From NCBI GenBank assembly GCA_043738095.1, contig JAYSZI010000049.1, forward strand, positions 1 through 19,101: DNA of 19,101 bases. Reading direction: 5' to 3'. Numbering within the stretch: the stretch's first letter is position 1; each line of letters begins with the position of its first letter. Positions 8,851-16,506 of this stretch are shown in pieces. Source of the DNA: Lysobacter_K sp043738095. Its GTDB lineage: Bacteria > Pseudomonadota > Gammaproteobacteria > Xanthomonadales > Xanthomonadaceae. Below the pieces are notes generated by a model, which ran no database searches, was not told the origin of the DNA, and was given only the letters and a program-made list of their open reading frames with translations. A program made the position numbers and the translations under genes.

Positions 8851-10296
8851 CTACAGCAGCGGCGACACCAGTCGTGCCAACGCTTCGGGCATGCGGACGC
8901 GCCATAGCGACCGCGAGCGGTCCTTGACCACCCGCGGGCCGTGGCTGCATTCGCCCTGGATCAGGGTCGCCAATTCCGCGGCGATGCCGGCATCGCGGAA
9001 CATCACCGAGACCTCGAAATTGAGCCGAAAGCTGCGGTGGTCGAAGTTCGCGCTGCCGATGATCGCGAGGTCGTCGTCGCACAGCAGCGCCTTGGTGTGC
9101 AGCAGACGGGGCCCGTACTCGTAGATCTTGATGCCCGCGCGCAGCAGATCGTCAAAGTACGAGCGCGCGGCGTAGGTCACCACTTTGCTGTCGCTGTGCT
9201 TCGGGACCAGCAGGCGGACGTCGAGCCCGCCCAGCGCAGCCGACGTCAGCGCCATCATCGCCGCCTCGCCTGGGACGAAATAGGGCGTCACCAGCCAGAC
9301 CCGTTGACGCGCGGCATGGATCGCGCCGACCTGCACGCGGTGAATCGCTTCCCACGCCGAATCAGGCCCCGAGACCAGCACCTGAGCGGCTACTGCGCCG
9401 GCGTGCGGTGCCGGCGAATGCTGCAGCAATTCCCGCAGGGCCGGCTGGCCACTCGCATAGGCCCAATCCTCGACGAACACCTGTTGCAGCGAATGCACGA
9501 CGTCGCCCTCGAGCCGCAGGTGTAGGTCGCGGTAGGCGTCCCCGCGCAGGCGCTCGTCTTCCTCGTCGGCGATGTTGATGCCCCCGGTAAACGCGATGCG
9601 GCCGTCGATGACCACGATCTTGCGATGGGAGCGCAGGTTGACCCACGGCCGCCGCCAGAACCAATACAGCCGCATCGGGTGGAACCACGCGGTCTCCCCA
9701 CCGGCATCGAGCAGCGGCTGCAGAAAGCGTTGATTCACCTTGCCCGAACCGACGGCGTCGAGCAGCAAGCGCACATTGACGCCCGCACGCGCGCGCTCGA
9801 TCAGCGCGTCACGCAATGCAGTACCGGTCCGGTCGGGCTGGTAGATGTAGTACTCGAGGTGGATGTGTTCGCGCGCCTGTGCCACGGCCTCGAGCAAGGC
9901 GGAGTATTTGGCGGCACCATCGACTAGCAGCTGCGCCGAGGTGGCGCTGCTCGGCGGCAGGTCGGTGGTGGCCTGGGCGATCTTGGCCAGTTCCACCGCC
10001 TCGGGGCTTGGCGTGTAGTCATCCCGGGGCGGCGGCAAACCGGCCCGCGCACGCACCCGGCGCAAGCGCTGGCGCTTAATCCGCTGCGGCCCGAACACGA
10101 AATAGATGAAAAAGCCCAGGTACGGCAGGGCCGCCAGGCTGATCAGCCAGCTGACCGTGGCGACCGGCTCGCGCTTCTGCAGCACGATCCACAGGCCCAG
10201 GCCCACCAGGTAGCCGAGCCAGCCCAGCGTGAGGTAGAGCCCCAGGTGCGGGATCGAACCGAGGTAACGCCAAAGGTCTTGCCACCAATCGAGCAT
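8851..10296 (-). CDS. cls: cardiolipin synthase (phospholipase D family)
   Basis: 481-residue membrane-bound enzyme that makes cardiolipin from phosphatidylglycerol. Two N-terminal transmembrane helices (within the first about 70 residues) include the phospholipase_D-nuclease N-terminal pattern ending in FFIYFVFGPQRIKR. They are followed by two HKD domains: HRKIVVIDG with a GGINI partner (about residues 224-240), and HTKALLCDDDLAIIGSANFD (about 400-419). Both HxKxxxxD motifs are intact. Length matches bacterial ClsA-type enzymes (about 480-490). An upstream in-frame ATG at 10329 would add 11 residues. I prefer 10296 because a GGAA lies 6-7 nt upstream and because it leaves about 70 bp for divergent promoters toward the radical SAM gene. 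ClsA versus another Cls paralogue cannot be settled here. Confidence 0.92.
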   Translation of the reverse strand: MLDWWQDLWRYLGSIPHLGLYLTLGWLGYLVGLGLWIVLQKREPVATVSWLISLAALPYLGFFIYFVFGPQRIKRQRLRRVRARAGLPPPRDDYTPSPEAVELAKIAQATTDLPPSSATSAQLLVDGAAKYSALLEAVAQAREHIHLEYYIYQPDRTGTALRDALIERARAGVNVRLLLDAVGSGKVNQRFLQPLLDAGGETAWFHPMRLYWFWRRPWVNLRSHRKIVVIDGRIAFTGGINIADEEDERLRGDAYRDLHLRLEGDVVHSLQQVFVEDWAYASGQPALRELLQHSPAPHAGAVAAQVLVSGPDSAWEAIHRVQVGAIHAARQRVWLVTPYFVPGEAAMMALTSAALGGLDVRLLVPKHSDSKVVTYAARSYFDDLLRAGIKIYEYGPRLLHTKALLCDDDLAIIGSANFDHRSFRLNFEVSVMFRDAGIAAELATLIQGECSHGPRVVKDRSRSLWRVRMPEALARLVSPLL

Positions 10297-10366
10297 CGCG
10301 GTTCCGAGTGTGAGCGTCCGGGGCGTCATCGCAGAGACTGCGACGATGGCGTCTTAAGCTAGGCGC

Positions 10367-11470
10367 ATGGAGGATGTCAGCAAAATCGAAGCACGCAAAG
10401 CGCGGGCGCCGATCAAGGGCCGCGGCGCCGCCTCGTATGTGTCAGGCCGTTACGCTGTGACGGTTGCGCAAGGGGCCGACGATGGCTGGGGGTCCGTCTA
10501 CGACGACATGGCCGAAACCCCGCGGCCGCCGACCGAGGTTAGGGAGGAAAACGCGCGCAGCGTAATCAGCCGCAACGAATCGCCCGATGTGGGGTTCAGC
10601 CAGTCGGTCAATCCGTATCGCGGCTGCGAGCACGGCTGCGTGTACTGCTTCGCACGACTGTCGCATGCGTACCTCGACTTGTCGCCCGGACTCGATTTCG
10701 AGACCAAATTGTTCGCCAAGACCAACGCCGTCGAGCGTCTGCGCGAGGAATTGGCGCGGCGCAGCTACGTGCCTACACCGATCGCGTTGGGCATCAACAC
10801 CGATGCCTACCAACCGATCGAGCGGCGCTATCGCATCACCCGGCAGCTGCTCGAACTGCTGGCCGAGTGCCGGCACCCGGTTAGTTTTGTCACCAAGAGC
10901 GCGATGATCGAGCGCGACCTCGACCTGCTCGCGGCGATGGCGCGGGACCAGCTGGTCACCGTGTATTTCTCGGTGACGACGCTCGACAACCGGTTAGCGG
11001 CGAGGATGGAACCGCGCGCGTCGGCGCCGCACCGCAAGCTCCAGGCGATGCGCGCGTTGAGCGCTGCCGGGGTGCCAGTGGGCGTGTTGGTTGCGCCGGT
11101 GGTGCCAATGATCACCGACAACGAACTCGAGCACATCCTCGAGGCCGCCCACGCGGCCGGCGCGCGGGCCGCTGGATACGTGTTGTTACGACTGCCGCAC
11201 GAACTCAAGCAGATCTGGCGCGAGTGGCTGGCGTTGCATTACCCCGAACGCGCGGCGCACGTGATGAGCCTGATCCAGCAGATGCGCGGCGGCAAGGATT
11301 ACGACAGTGCGTTTGGTACGCGCATGCGCGGTGAGGGGCCGTTCGCGCAAATGATCGCGCAGCGCTTTGCGACGGCGCATCGGCGCTTGGGCTACGGGCG
11401 GCTACCGGCGCTGGATTCGAGCAAATTCGTGGCGCCGCGCAAGGTGACGCCGCAAGGGGAGTTGTTCTAG
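10367..11470 (+). CDS. PA0069-family radical SAM protein
   Basis: 367-residue protein with the radical SAM cluster motif CEHGCVYC (Cys87, Cys91, Cys94), which binds a 4Fe-4S cluster and S-adenosylmethionine. N-terminal KGRGAASYVSGRY, the SVNPYRGCEHGC context, GINTDAYQPIE, the FVTKS segment and the C-terminal KFVAPRK resemble the PA0069 family, related to the SplB-like COG1533 group. The biochemical role of the family is not known to me; involvement in nucleic-acid or damage chemistry is only suggested by distant similarity to spore photoproduct lyase. No Shine-Dalgarno is visible: TAAGCT at 10355-10360 lies seven bases before the ATG, so a leaderless transcript is possible. Divergent from cls. 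Confidence 0.9.
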   Translation: MEDVSKIEARKARAPIKGRGAASYVSGRYAVTVAQGADDGWGSVYDDMAETPRPPTEVREENARSVISRNESPDVGFSQSVNPYRGCEHGCVYCFARLSHAYLDLSPGLDFETKLFAKTNAVERLREELARRSYVPTPIALGINTDAYQPIERRYRITRQLLELLAECRHPVSFVTKSAMIERDLDLLAAMARDQLVTVYFSVTTLDNRLAARMEPRASAPHRKLQAMRALSAAGVPVGVLVAPVVPMITDNELEHILEAAHAAGARAAGYVLLRLPHELKQIWREWLALHYPERAAHVMSLIQQMRGGKDYDSAFGTRMRGEGPFAQMIAQRFATAHRRLGYGRLPALDSSKFVAPRKVTPQGELF

Positions 11471-11498
11471 GCATAGTGTTTTTATTGCGCGCAATCTT

Positions 11499-11538
11499 TG
11501 CGCTCCTGCGCTCCTGCGCTCCTGCGCTCCTGCGCTCC
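11499..11538. repeat. 8-bp tandem repeat, five perfect copies
   Basis: TGCGCTCC is repeated five times without error over 40 bp, about 28 bp after the radical SAM stop codon. A 12-bp palindrome (ATTGCGCGCAAT, 11484-11495) sits directly before it. Unit length is not a multiple of three, and it is not coding in any credible frame. Confidence 0.95.
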
Positions 11539-11594
11539 TTCTTGCTTTTGGCATTTGGGGATTGAAGCCGCCGCAACGTGCCAGACCCGGAGGG

Positions 11595-11977
11595 CGGCGC
11601 ACATGGATGTGCGCCGTTTTCCGACCGAGCCAGGATGGCGAGTCGGAAAATTGCGACAGACTACGTGCGCCAGAGTGAGCTCCGTCGAGGAGAGCCCTTT
11701 CTTTTGGTTACTTTTCTTTGGGCTTAACAAAGAAAAGTGACCCGCCTTCAGGCGGAAGCTCTTGATCTTGTTGCGCGTCGATTGCGACGGCAGACAGGCG
11801 AAAAGCAACGTCAAATGCTTCCGCCGTTGGCGGGTTACTTTCTTTGTAGGGCCAAAGAAAGTAACCAAAGAAAGGCCCTTCCCCGACAGGGCTAACTCGA
11901 CCTTGCGTGACACCGTCGGGATTTTCCGACTCGCCATCCATGGCTCGGTCGGAAAACGCCGCACATCCTGTGCGGCG
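11595..11977. repeat. composite palindromic element: two inverted copies of a ~160-bp hairpin unit
   Basis: The left copy (11595-11759) and right copy (11817-11977) are inverted relative to each other around a 57-bp centre. Each contains the same modules, outside to inside. First is a hairpin of 9-10 bp: CGGCGCACAT/ATGTGCGCCG at 11595-11616, and CGCCGCACA/TGTGCGGCG at 11957-11977. Next is a 9-bp stem TTTTCCGAC/GTCGGAAAA enclosing CGAGCCA(T)GGATGGCGA: 11617-11650 and 11922-11956. A diverged spacer follows, then a 14-15-bp stem: 11706-11742 with one G-U pair, and 11833-11866 perfect. Innermost is a small CCGCC/GGCGG hairpin followed by AAGC. I recall this repeat type as dispersed in Lysobacter/Xanthomonas genomes; no transposase is encoded, so a REP- or MITE-like non-autonomous element is the best label. 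Confidence 0.85.
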
Positions 11978-12028
11978 CCCTTCGGGTCTAGATGGCTTAT
12001 CGGCTAGCCATTGGCATTGAAGGTCAAC

Positions 12029-12052
12029 AGCTTCAGAGCTTCAGAGCTTCAG
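12029..12052. repeat. 8-bp tandem repeat, three perfect copies
   Basis: AGCTTCAG is repeated three times over 24 bp, 41 bp from the permease stop codon. It is the same period as, but a different sequence from, the 8-bp repeat on the other side of the composite palindromic element. Confidence 0.9.
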
Positions 12053-12092
12053 CTGCGACGCGACGCGCACCAAGTTGCGGCGCGCGTTCCGG

Positions 12093-13904
12093 TCACGCGC
12101 CCCACTGCGGCCACAGCGGCCCGCCCAGCCACAGCCATCGCGACATCCACGCAGACACCAGTGCGGCCATCACCGTGAGCGGCAGGCCAATGCGGACAAA
12201 ATCGCCGAACCGGTACTGTCCCGGTCCCAAGATCAACAGATTGCCGTGATGCCCGATTGGGGTCAGAAACGCCACGACCGCGCCCAGTGCAGTGCACACC
12301 ACGAACGGCGTCGGCGGCAGGCCGAGCGATTGCGCGAGTTCGATGGCGATCGGGCCTAGCAGCACCGTGGTCGCCGCATCCGACAGGATCTGCGTGAGCA
12401 ATCCGGCCACGGCGAACATCACCAGCAGCACCGCCAGCGGCGGCCAGCTGGAGACGATCTGCAGCAGGCCGTGGGCAAACAACTGCGCGGTGCCGGTCTG
12501 CTCCATCGCGATGCCCAGCGGGATCACGCCAGCAATCATCACAAAAATGCGCACGTCGATCTCGCGATAGGCCTGCTCGATGTCGACGCAGCGAGTGGCG
12601 ACCATCGCCACGGCGCCGAGCAGAAACGCCAGCGACGCCGGCAGCCATTCACTGGCCGCGGCGAATATCGTGAGCAGCAGGATCGACAGCGCCAGCGGCG
12701 CGCGGATGCGGCGTTTGGCTTCGCCCGCGAACGGCACCAGCATCAAAAATCCGTGATGGGCGGCCAGCTCGGTGAAGCGCGCCGGTCGTCCCCACAGCAC
12801 CAGCAGATCACCTTCGCGCAGGCGCGCATCGGCCAGGCGCGGTACGTGCTCGCCGGCGCGTCGCCACAGGCCGACGATCACGGCATTGAAGCGCCGGGCG
12901 AAGTTGAGGTCGTGCACCGAGTGGCCGACAAATTCCGAACCCGGTGCGACCACGGCTTGCACCAATTGGGTGTCGCCTTCGCCGGTGGCGTGACGTCCGA
13001 AGCGCGCGATCGCATTGAGCGCCAGGCCCTGGTCGTCGTGCAACGAGGCCAACGCGTCGGCCGATGCCTCCACCAACAGCACATCGCCGCCAAGTAACGG
13101 GCTGCTGCCACCAAGGTCGTCGCGCGGCTTGCCATCGCGCACCCAGCCCATCAGCCGGAATTTGTCGCCGAGCGCTTTCTGCAGTTCGGCCAAGGGGCGA
13201 GTGCTCCAGCGCGAGCCGTCGACGATCAGCAGTTCAGTGCGGTAGCGGTCGAGTCGAAAATAGTCGTCGTCACCCGAGTCGCCCTCGCGCTTGGGCAGCA
13301 GCCAGCGCGCGAGCAACATGTAAACCACCCCAAGCACCACCAGTGCGATGCCGATCGGGGTGATCGAGAAGATCCCCAGACCTTGCGCGCCGGTGCGTTC
13401 GATCATGTTGTCGGCGAGCAGGAACGCCGGTGCGCTGACCAGCGTCAGCGTGGTGCCCAGCGATGCGGCGAACGACATCGGCATCAACAGCCGCGATGCC
13501 GACAACCCGCGCGCCTTGGCAAAACGCGTCACGATCGGCAGCATCATCGCCGTCACCATCACGTGGTGGGTGAATGACGACAGTGCGGCGACCACGGGCA
13601 TCACGACTCCAATGGCGCGGGTCTCGCTCTTGCCGGCGGCGCGGGCGACCCACTGACCGATCTGTTCGGTGATGCCGGTCGCGGCCAAGCCGCCGGAGAT
13701 CACGAATACCGCTGCAACAATGATCGCCGGCTCGCTGGCGAAGCCCGACAGTGCCTGCTTCGAATCGAGCACGCCGGTGATTACCAGCGCGAGCAGCGTC
13801 AACATCGCGGTCACGTCGACGCGCATCCGTTCGCTGACGAACAGGTACAGGGCGCCTGCCAGGATCAGCAGGAAGGCAATCTGTTGCAGCTCCATGCGCG
13901 GCAT
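12093..13904 (-). CDS. SLC13-type permease with two TrkA-C domains
   Basis: 603-residue inner-membrane transporter of the SLC13/DASS type (anion or dicarboxylate transport; substrate not predictable). About five to six N-terminal helices (residues 8-203) and a C-terminal helical half (about 402-600) flank a cytoplasmic insert with two RCK_C/TrkA-C domains (about 222-285 and 312-388; for example GGDVLLVEASADAL and EGDLLVLWGRPARF). The insert is typical of large bacterial members. Where classical members carry SNT/NNT-like hairpin motifs, this one has FTHHVMVTAMMLP (111-123) and ILSDAATTVLL, plus TPIGHHGNLLI near the C-terminus. A second ATG at 13895 gives a product three residues shorter; neither start has a good Shine-Dalgarno. 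Divergent from the histidine kinase, 70 bp apart. Confidence 0.88.
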   Translation of the reverse strand: MPRMELQQIAFLLILAGALYLFVSERMRVDVTAMLTLLALVITGVLDSKQALSGFASEPAIIVAAVFVISGGLAATGITEQIGQWVARAAGKSETRAIGVVMPVVAALSSFTHHVMVTAMMLPIVTRFAKARGLSASRLLMPMSFAASLGTTLTLVSAPAFLLADNMIERTGAQGLGIFSITPIGIALVVLGVVYMLLARWLLPKREGDSGDDDYFRLDRYRTELLIVDGSRWSTRPLAELQKALGDKFRLMGWVRDGKPRDDLGGSSPLLGGDVLLVEASADALASLHDDQGLALNAIARFGRHATGEGDTQLVQAVVAPGSEFVGHSVHDLNFARRFNAVIVGLWRRAGEHVPRLADARLREGDLLVLWGRPARFTELAAHHGFLMLVPFAGEAKRRIRAPLALSILLLTIFAAASEWLPASLAFLLGAVAMVATRCVDIEQAYREIDVRIFVMIAGVIPLGIAMEQTGTAQLFAHGLLQIVSSWPPLAVLLVMFAVAGLLTQILSDAATTVLLGPIAIELAQSLGLPPTPFVVCTALGAVVAFLTPIGHHGNLLILGPGQYRFGDFVRIGLPLTVMAALVSAWMSRWLWLGGPLWPQWGA

Positions 13905-13974
13905 TGTGCGTTAGATCGGTGGCGATCCGCCTGCACCGGTCCATCACCGTCGGAGGCTACACTTTCACCAGACC

Positions 13975-15159
13975 ATGACGCGCTCCGTACCCATCTCCAG
14001 CAGCTCGGCGCCCGCAGGCGACGACAACCACGAGCGGTTCCGCTGGGCGATGGCGGCATCGCGCACTGGCATGGCGATCATCGATCCGCGCGGTCACTTG
14101 CTCGAGGCCAATCCAGCGTTCGCCGAGATGCTCGGCTATCGCCCCGAGGAGTTGATCGGGCGTCCGGTGTCGGCGGTCATGCACTCCGAGAACCTTGTGG
14201 TGCGCGACTTGATCGCCGGGCTCAGCACGGCAACGCCAGCGCGCGACGGCGAGACGGAGAACGCAGACGAACTCGAACACCGGTTCCTTCACCGCGATGG
14301 TTCGGTGGTGTGGACCTGGGGCCACGTCGGCGTGATGCGCGACACCCACGGCTCGCCGCGTCTGTTGATGGTGGAGGTGCGCGACCTCACCGCGCGACAC
14401 GCGGCCGACGTCGAGGGGCAGATTTCGGCGGCGAGGCGGGAGGCAGCGCTGGACGAGGCGCAGCAACAGCTGCAGTTGTTCGCCGATGCGGTCGCACACG
14501 ATTTGCGTGCACCACTGCGCTCCATCGGCAGTTTTTCCGCGCTGCTCGCCGCCCGTGCCGCCGACCGCCTCGACGAGACCGATCGCGACTACCTGCGCCG
14601 CATCCGCGCTGCGGCCGAGCGCATGAGTGGGTTATTACTCGGGCTCAGTGAGTTGTCGGGTGTGACCCGCGCGGAGCTCAAGCCAGCTGCGGTCGACCTG
14701 AGCCTGTTGGCGGAATGGGTCGGCGCGGAATTACAGGACGCCGAGCCTGCACGCCAAGTCGAGCTCGTGGTGCAGCCTGGCCTGTCCGCCTGGGGCGACG
14801 AGCACCTGCTCAAGCAATTACTGACCCAGCTGCTGGGCAACGCCTGGAAGTTTTCGCGCGAGCGCGACAGCGTTCGAATTAAAATCAGCGGCGAGCGCTT
14901 CGGCGATGCTGTGCGATTGCAAGTACACGACGCCGGCATCGGCTTCGATCCGCGGTATGCGCACAAGTTGTTCGAGCCGTTCCAGCGGTTGCACGGGCCC
15001 GATCAGGGTGGAGGGCACGGCCTCGGTCTGGCAATTGCTCAGCGCATTGCGCAACGCCATGGTGGCCACATCCGGGCCGAATCGCAGCCACAGAAAGGCG
15101 CCACCTTTATTGTCGAGTTGCCCGTCGTCGCCGTGGCCGAGGATGCTCCGCATGCATAA
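13975..15159 (+). CDS. soluble PAS-domain sensor histidine kinase
   Basis: 394-residue two-component kinase without transmembrane segments, so a cytoplasmic sensor. A PAS domain (about residues 20-140; MAIIDPRGHLLEANPAFAEMLGY and the PAC-like VVWTWGHVGVMRD...VRDLTARH) is followed by a dimerisation domain with the phospho-accepting His175 in VAHDLRAPLRSI. The HATPase domain follows, with Asn289 in LLGNAWKFS, the G1 box DAGIGFDP (319-326) and the G2 box GHGLGLAI (347-354). The kinase core resembles that of cyanobacterial phytochrome Cph1, but there is no GAF/PHY chromophore module. The 3' end overlaps the response regulator start by eight bases, indicating translational coupling and a cognate pair. 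TACACT at 13958-13963, with no Shine-Dalgarno before the ATG, suggests a very short leader. Confidence 0.93.
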   Translation: MTRSVPISSSSAPAGDDNHERFRWAMAASRTGMAIIDPRGHLLEANPAFAEMLGYRPEELIGRPVSAVMHSENLVVRDLIAGLSTATPARDGETENADELEHRFLHRDGSVVWTWGHVGVMRDTHGSPRLLMVEVRDLTARHAADVEGQISAARREAALDEAQQQLQLFADAVAHDLRAPLRSIGSFSALLAARAADRLDETDRDYLRRIRAAAERMSGLLLGLSELSGVTRAELKPAAVDLSLLAEWVGAELQDAEPARQVELVVQPGLSAWGDEHLLKQLLTQLLGNAWKFSRERDSVRIKISGERFGDAVRLQVHDAGIGFDPRYAHKLFEPFQRLHGPDQGGGHGLGLAIAQRIAQRHGGHIRAESQPQKGATFIVELPVVAVAEDAPHA

Positions 15160-15586
15160 AGAGATCCTACTGGTCGAAGACAATCCCGATGACGTCGAAC
15201 TGACGCGGATCGCGTTTGAAGAGGCCAAGATTGACAACCGTCTGGTGGTGGTCAGTGACGGCGCCGAGGCGCTGGATTACCTGTTCGCCCGAGGGACCTA
15301 CGCTGCGCGCGATGCGAGCGACTTGCCCTCGATCGTTCTGCTCGACCTCAACCTGCCCAAGGTAAATGGTCGCGAAGTGCTGGAGGCGATTCGTGCCAAC
15401 GAGACGACGCGCACGCTGCCGGTGGTGGTGCTGACCACGAGCACGGAACCCCTGGATGTCGAGGCCAGTTACGCGCTCGGGGTCAACAGCTATATCCAGA
15501 AGCCGGTGGATTTCGAGCAGTTCGTGTGGGCGGTCAAGCAGGTCGGATTGTATTGGTTGGTGTTGAACCACCCACGCACGCCGTGA
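15152..15586 (+). CDS. single-domain response regulator (Rcp1-like)
   Basis: 144-residue receiver domain only, with no DNA-binding or enzymatic output. Phosphorylation residues are intact: acidic pair Glu9/Asp10, phospho-acceptor Asp65 in VLLDLNLPK, Thr95/Thr96 in VVVLTTS and Lys117 in SYIQKPVDFEQF. The C-terminal YWLVLNHPRTP matches the Rcp1-type extension found in partners of phytochrome-like kinases. The ATG at 15152 overlaps the kinase stop (TAA at 15157-15159). An ATG three codons earlier (15143) is also in frame, but GAGG at about 15139-15142 sits better before 15152. It probably acts by protein-protein contact or as a phosphorelay intermediate. Confidence 0.92.
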   Translation: MHKEILLVEDNPDDVELTRIAFEEAKIDNRLVVVSDGAEALDYLFARGTYAARDASDLPSIVLLDLNLPKVNGREVLEAIRANETTRTLPVVVLTTSTEPLDVEASYALGVNSYIQKPVDFEQFVWAVKQVGLYWLVLNHPRTP

Positions 15587-15704
15587 GGACAGTGCTTTCG
15601 GTGCCCCGAAGCGGTCAGAAGCGCTGTTGATTAGAGATCTCCGGGTTACCGCTCCCAAATCGCAGCGATGGGTCCCGGCGATATCGCTTACCGACCGAAA
15701 AGTA

Positions 15705-15721
15705 CCGTTCAGAGTGAACGG
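15705..15721 (-). terminator. possible minus-strand terminator after the oxygenase
   Basis: CCGTTCA (15705-15711) pairs with TGAACGG (15715-15721) around GAG. Read on the minus strand it lies 54 bp beyond the oxygenase stop and is followed by TACTTTTCGG, a short T-rich stretch. The stem is good but the T run is poor, so it is tentative. On the plus strand no T run follows. Confidence 0.35.
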
Positions 15722-15774
15722 GGTAGTGGAGAACTGGCGTTAACGATAGCGCAGGGCTACAGCGGCAACGCGCG

Positions 15775-16506
15775 CTACCCCCCGGTGTTAGGCGAACTGG
15801 TTCCGAACAACTGCTCCGCGCGCTGAAACAGCACCCAGCTCGTGGCAATGAACTTGTCGCCGCCTAGCGGGCGATTGCCGCGGTGGGTGTGGGTGAACGC
15901 GGCCGGGGCGATCAGCAGGCTGCCGGTGCGCGGCGCGATCTTGCGTTGCTGGTACAGGAACTCGGTTTCGCCCTCGGCGAAGCCGTCGTTGAGGTAGATC
16001 GTCCACAGCAGATGGCGGTGCAGCGTTTCGGCATGGGGATCGCGCGGGTACAGCTCGCAATGCCAGTAGGGATAGCCGCCGCGACCACCGGTGTAACGCT
16101 GCAAGTTGATCGCTCCGGGTCGCAGCACGGTCTGCACCACTGGCGTCAGGGTTGCGTCGTCCATCGCCATCAGCCGCTCGGGAGTGAGGCGATGTCGGCT
16201 GCCGTCGGCATCGGCGGTCTCCAGCATCAGCGGCGCGATCAGGGTGTGCGGGTAACGCCGCAGGTAGGCGAGCACGCCCTTGAACACCGCGATATTCAGC
16301 GCGCCTTCGGCGTCGCGCCACTCGGGTCGGCCACTGATGGTCAGGTCGCGGCTGTCTTTGAGGTCGGTCATCACACCACCACCGACACGCCCAGGCTGGC
16401 TGTCGCCACTGGCGCTGAAACGTTCGACCAGGGCGGCGCATTGCGCGCGATCGAGAGCGTCGGCAGTGACCTCGATGAAATCCGGGAGGGCCGTGGGCTC
16501 GGGCAT
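15775..16506 (-). CDS. 2OG-Fe(II) oxygenase, prolyl-4-hydroxylase-like fold
   Basis: 243-residue predicted 2-oxoglutarate- and iron(II)-dependent dioxygenase. The C-terminal double-stranded helix domain shows WHCELYP (proposed metal ligands His149 and Glu151), YLNDGFAEGETEFLYQ, RTGSLLIAPAAFTHTHRGN (distal His208) and Lys218 ten residues later for 2OG, then FIATSWVLFQRAEQLFG. The first two ligands read HxE rather than the usual HxD; Glu is known in clavaminate synthase and AsnO. The substrate is unknown. The ATG at 16506 was chosen because sequence upstream of it in the same frame is the remnant of an unrelated ATPase, and the oxygenase homology starts at about LPDFIEV. No Shine-Dalgarno is seen; an AT-rich ATTAAATA lies just upstream. 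Confidence 0.87.
   Translation of the reverse strand: MPEPTALPDFIEVTADALDRAQCAALVERFSASGDSQPGRVGGGVMTDLKDSRDLTISGRPEWRDAEGALNIAVFKGVLAYLRRYPHTLIAPLMLETADADGSRHRLTPERLMAMDDATLTPVVQTVLRPGAINLQRYTGGRGGYPYWHCELYPRDPHAETLHRHLLWTIYLNDGFAEGETEFLYQQRKIAPRTGSLLIAPAAFTHTHRGNRPLGGDKFIATSWVLFQRAEQLFGTSSPNTGG

Larger units (their letters stand above)
11471..12092. other. 622-bp gene-free region filled with repeats
   Basis: Between the convergent radical SAM and permease genes there is no credible gene. Open frames here run through the hairpin arms, and their predicted peptides simply read the repeat. The content is a 12-bp palindrome, an 8-bp x5 tandem repeat, the composite inverted element, and an 8-bp x3 tandem repeat near the permease 3' end. 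None of the hairpins has a clean T run, although the long stems could still stop transcription arriving from both sides. Confidence 0.8.

Noticed and set aside
11499..11538. Possible CRISPR-like array
   Set aside because: The units are 8 bp and directly adjacent with no spacers; it is a simple tandem repeat.
11482..11964. 160-codon minus-strand open frame and similar plus-strand frames in the repeat region
   Set aside because: The peptides just translate the hairpin arms and tandem repeats, and similar spurious proteins arise wherever this repeat occurs.
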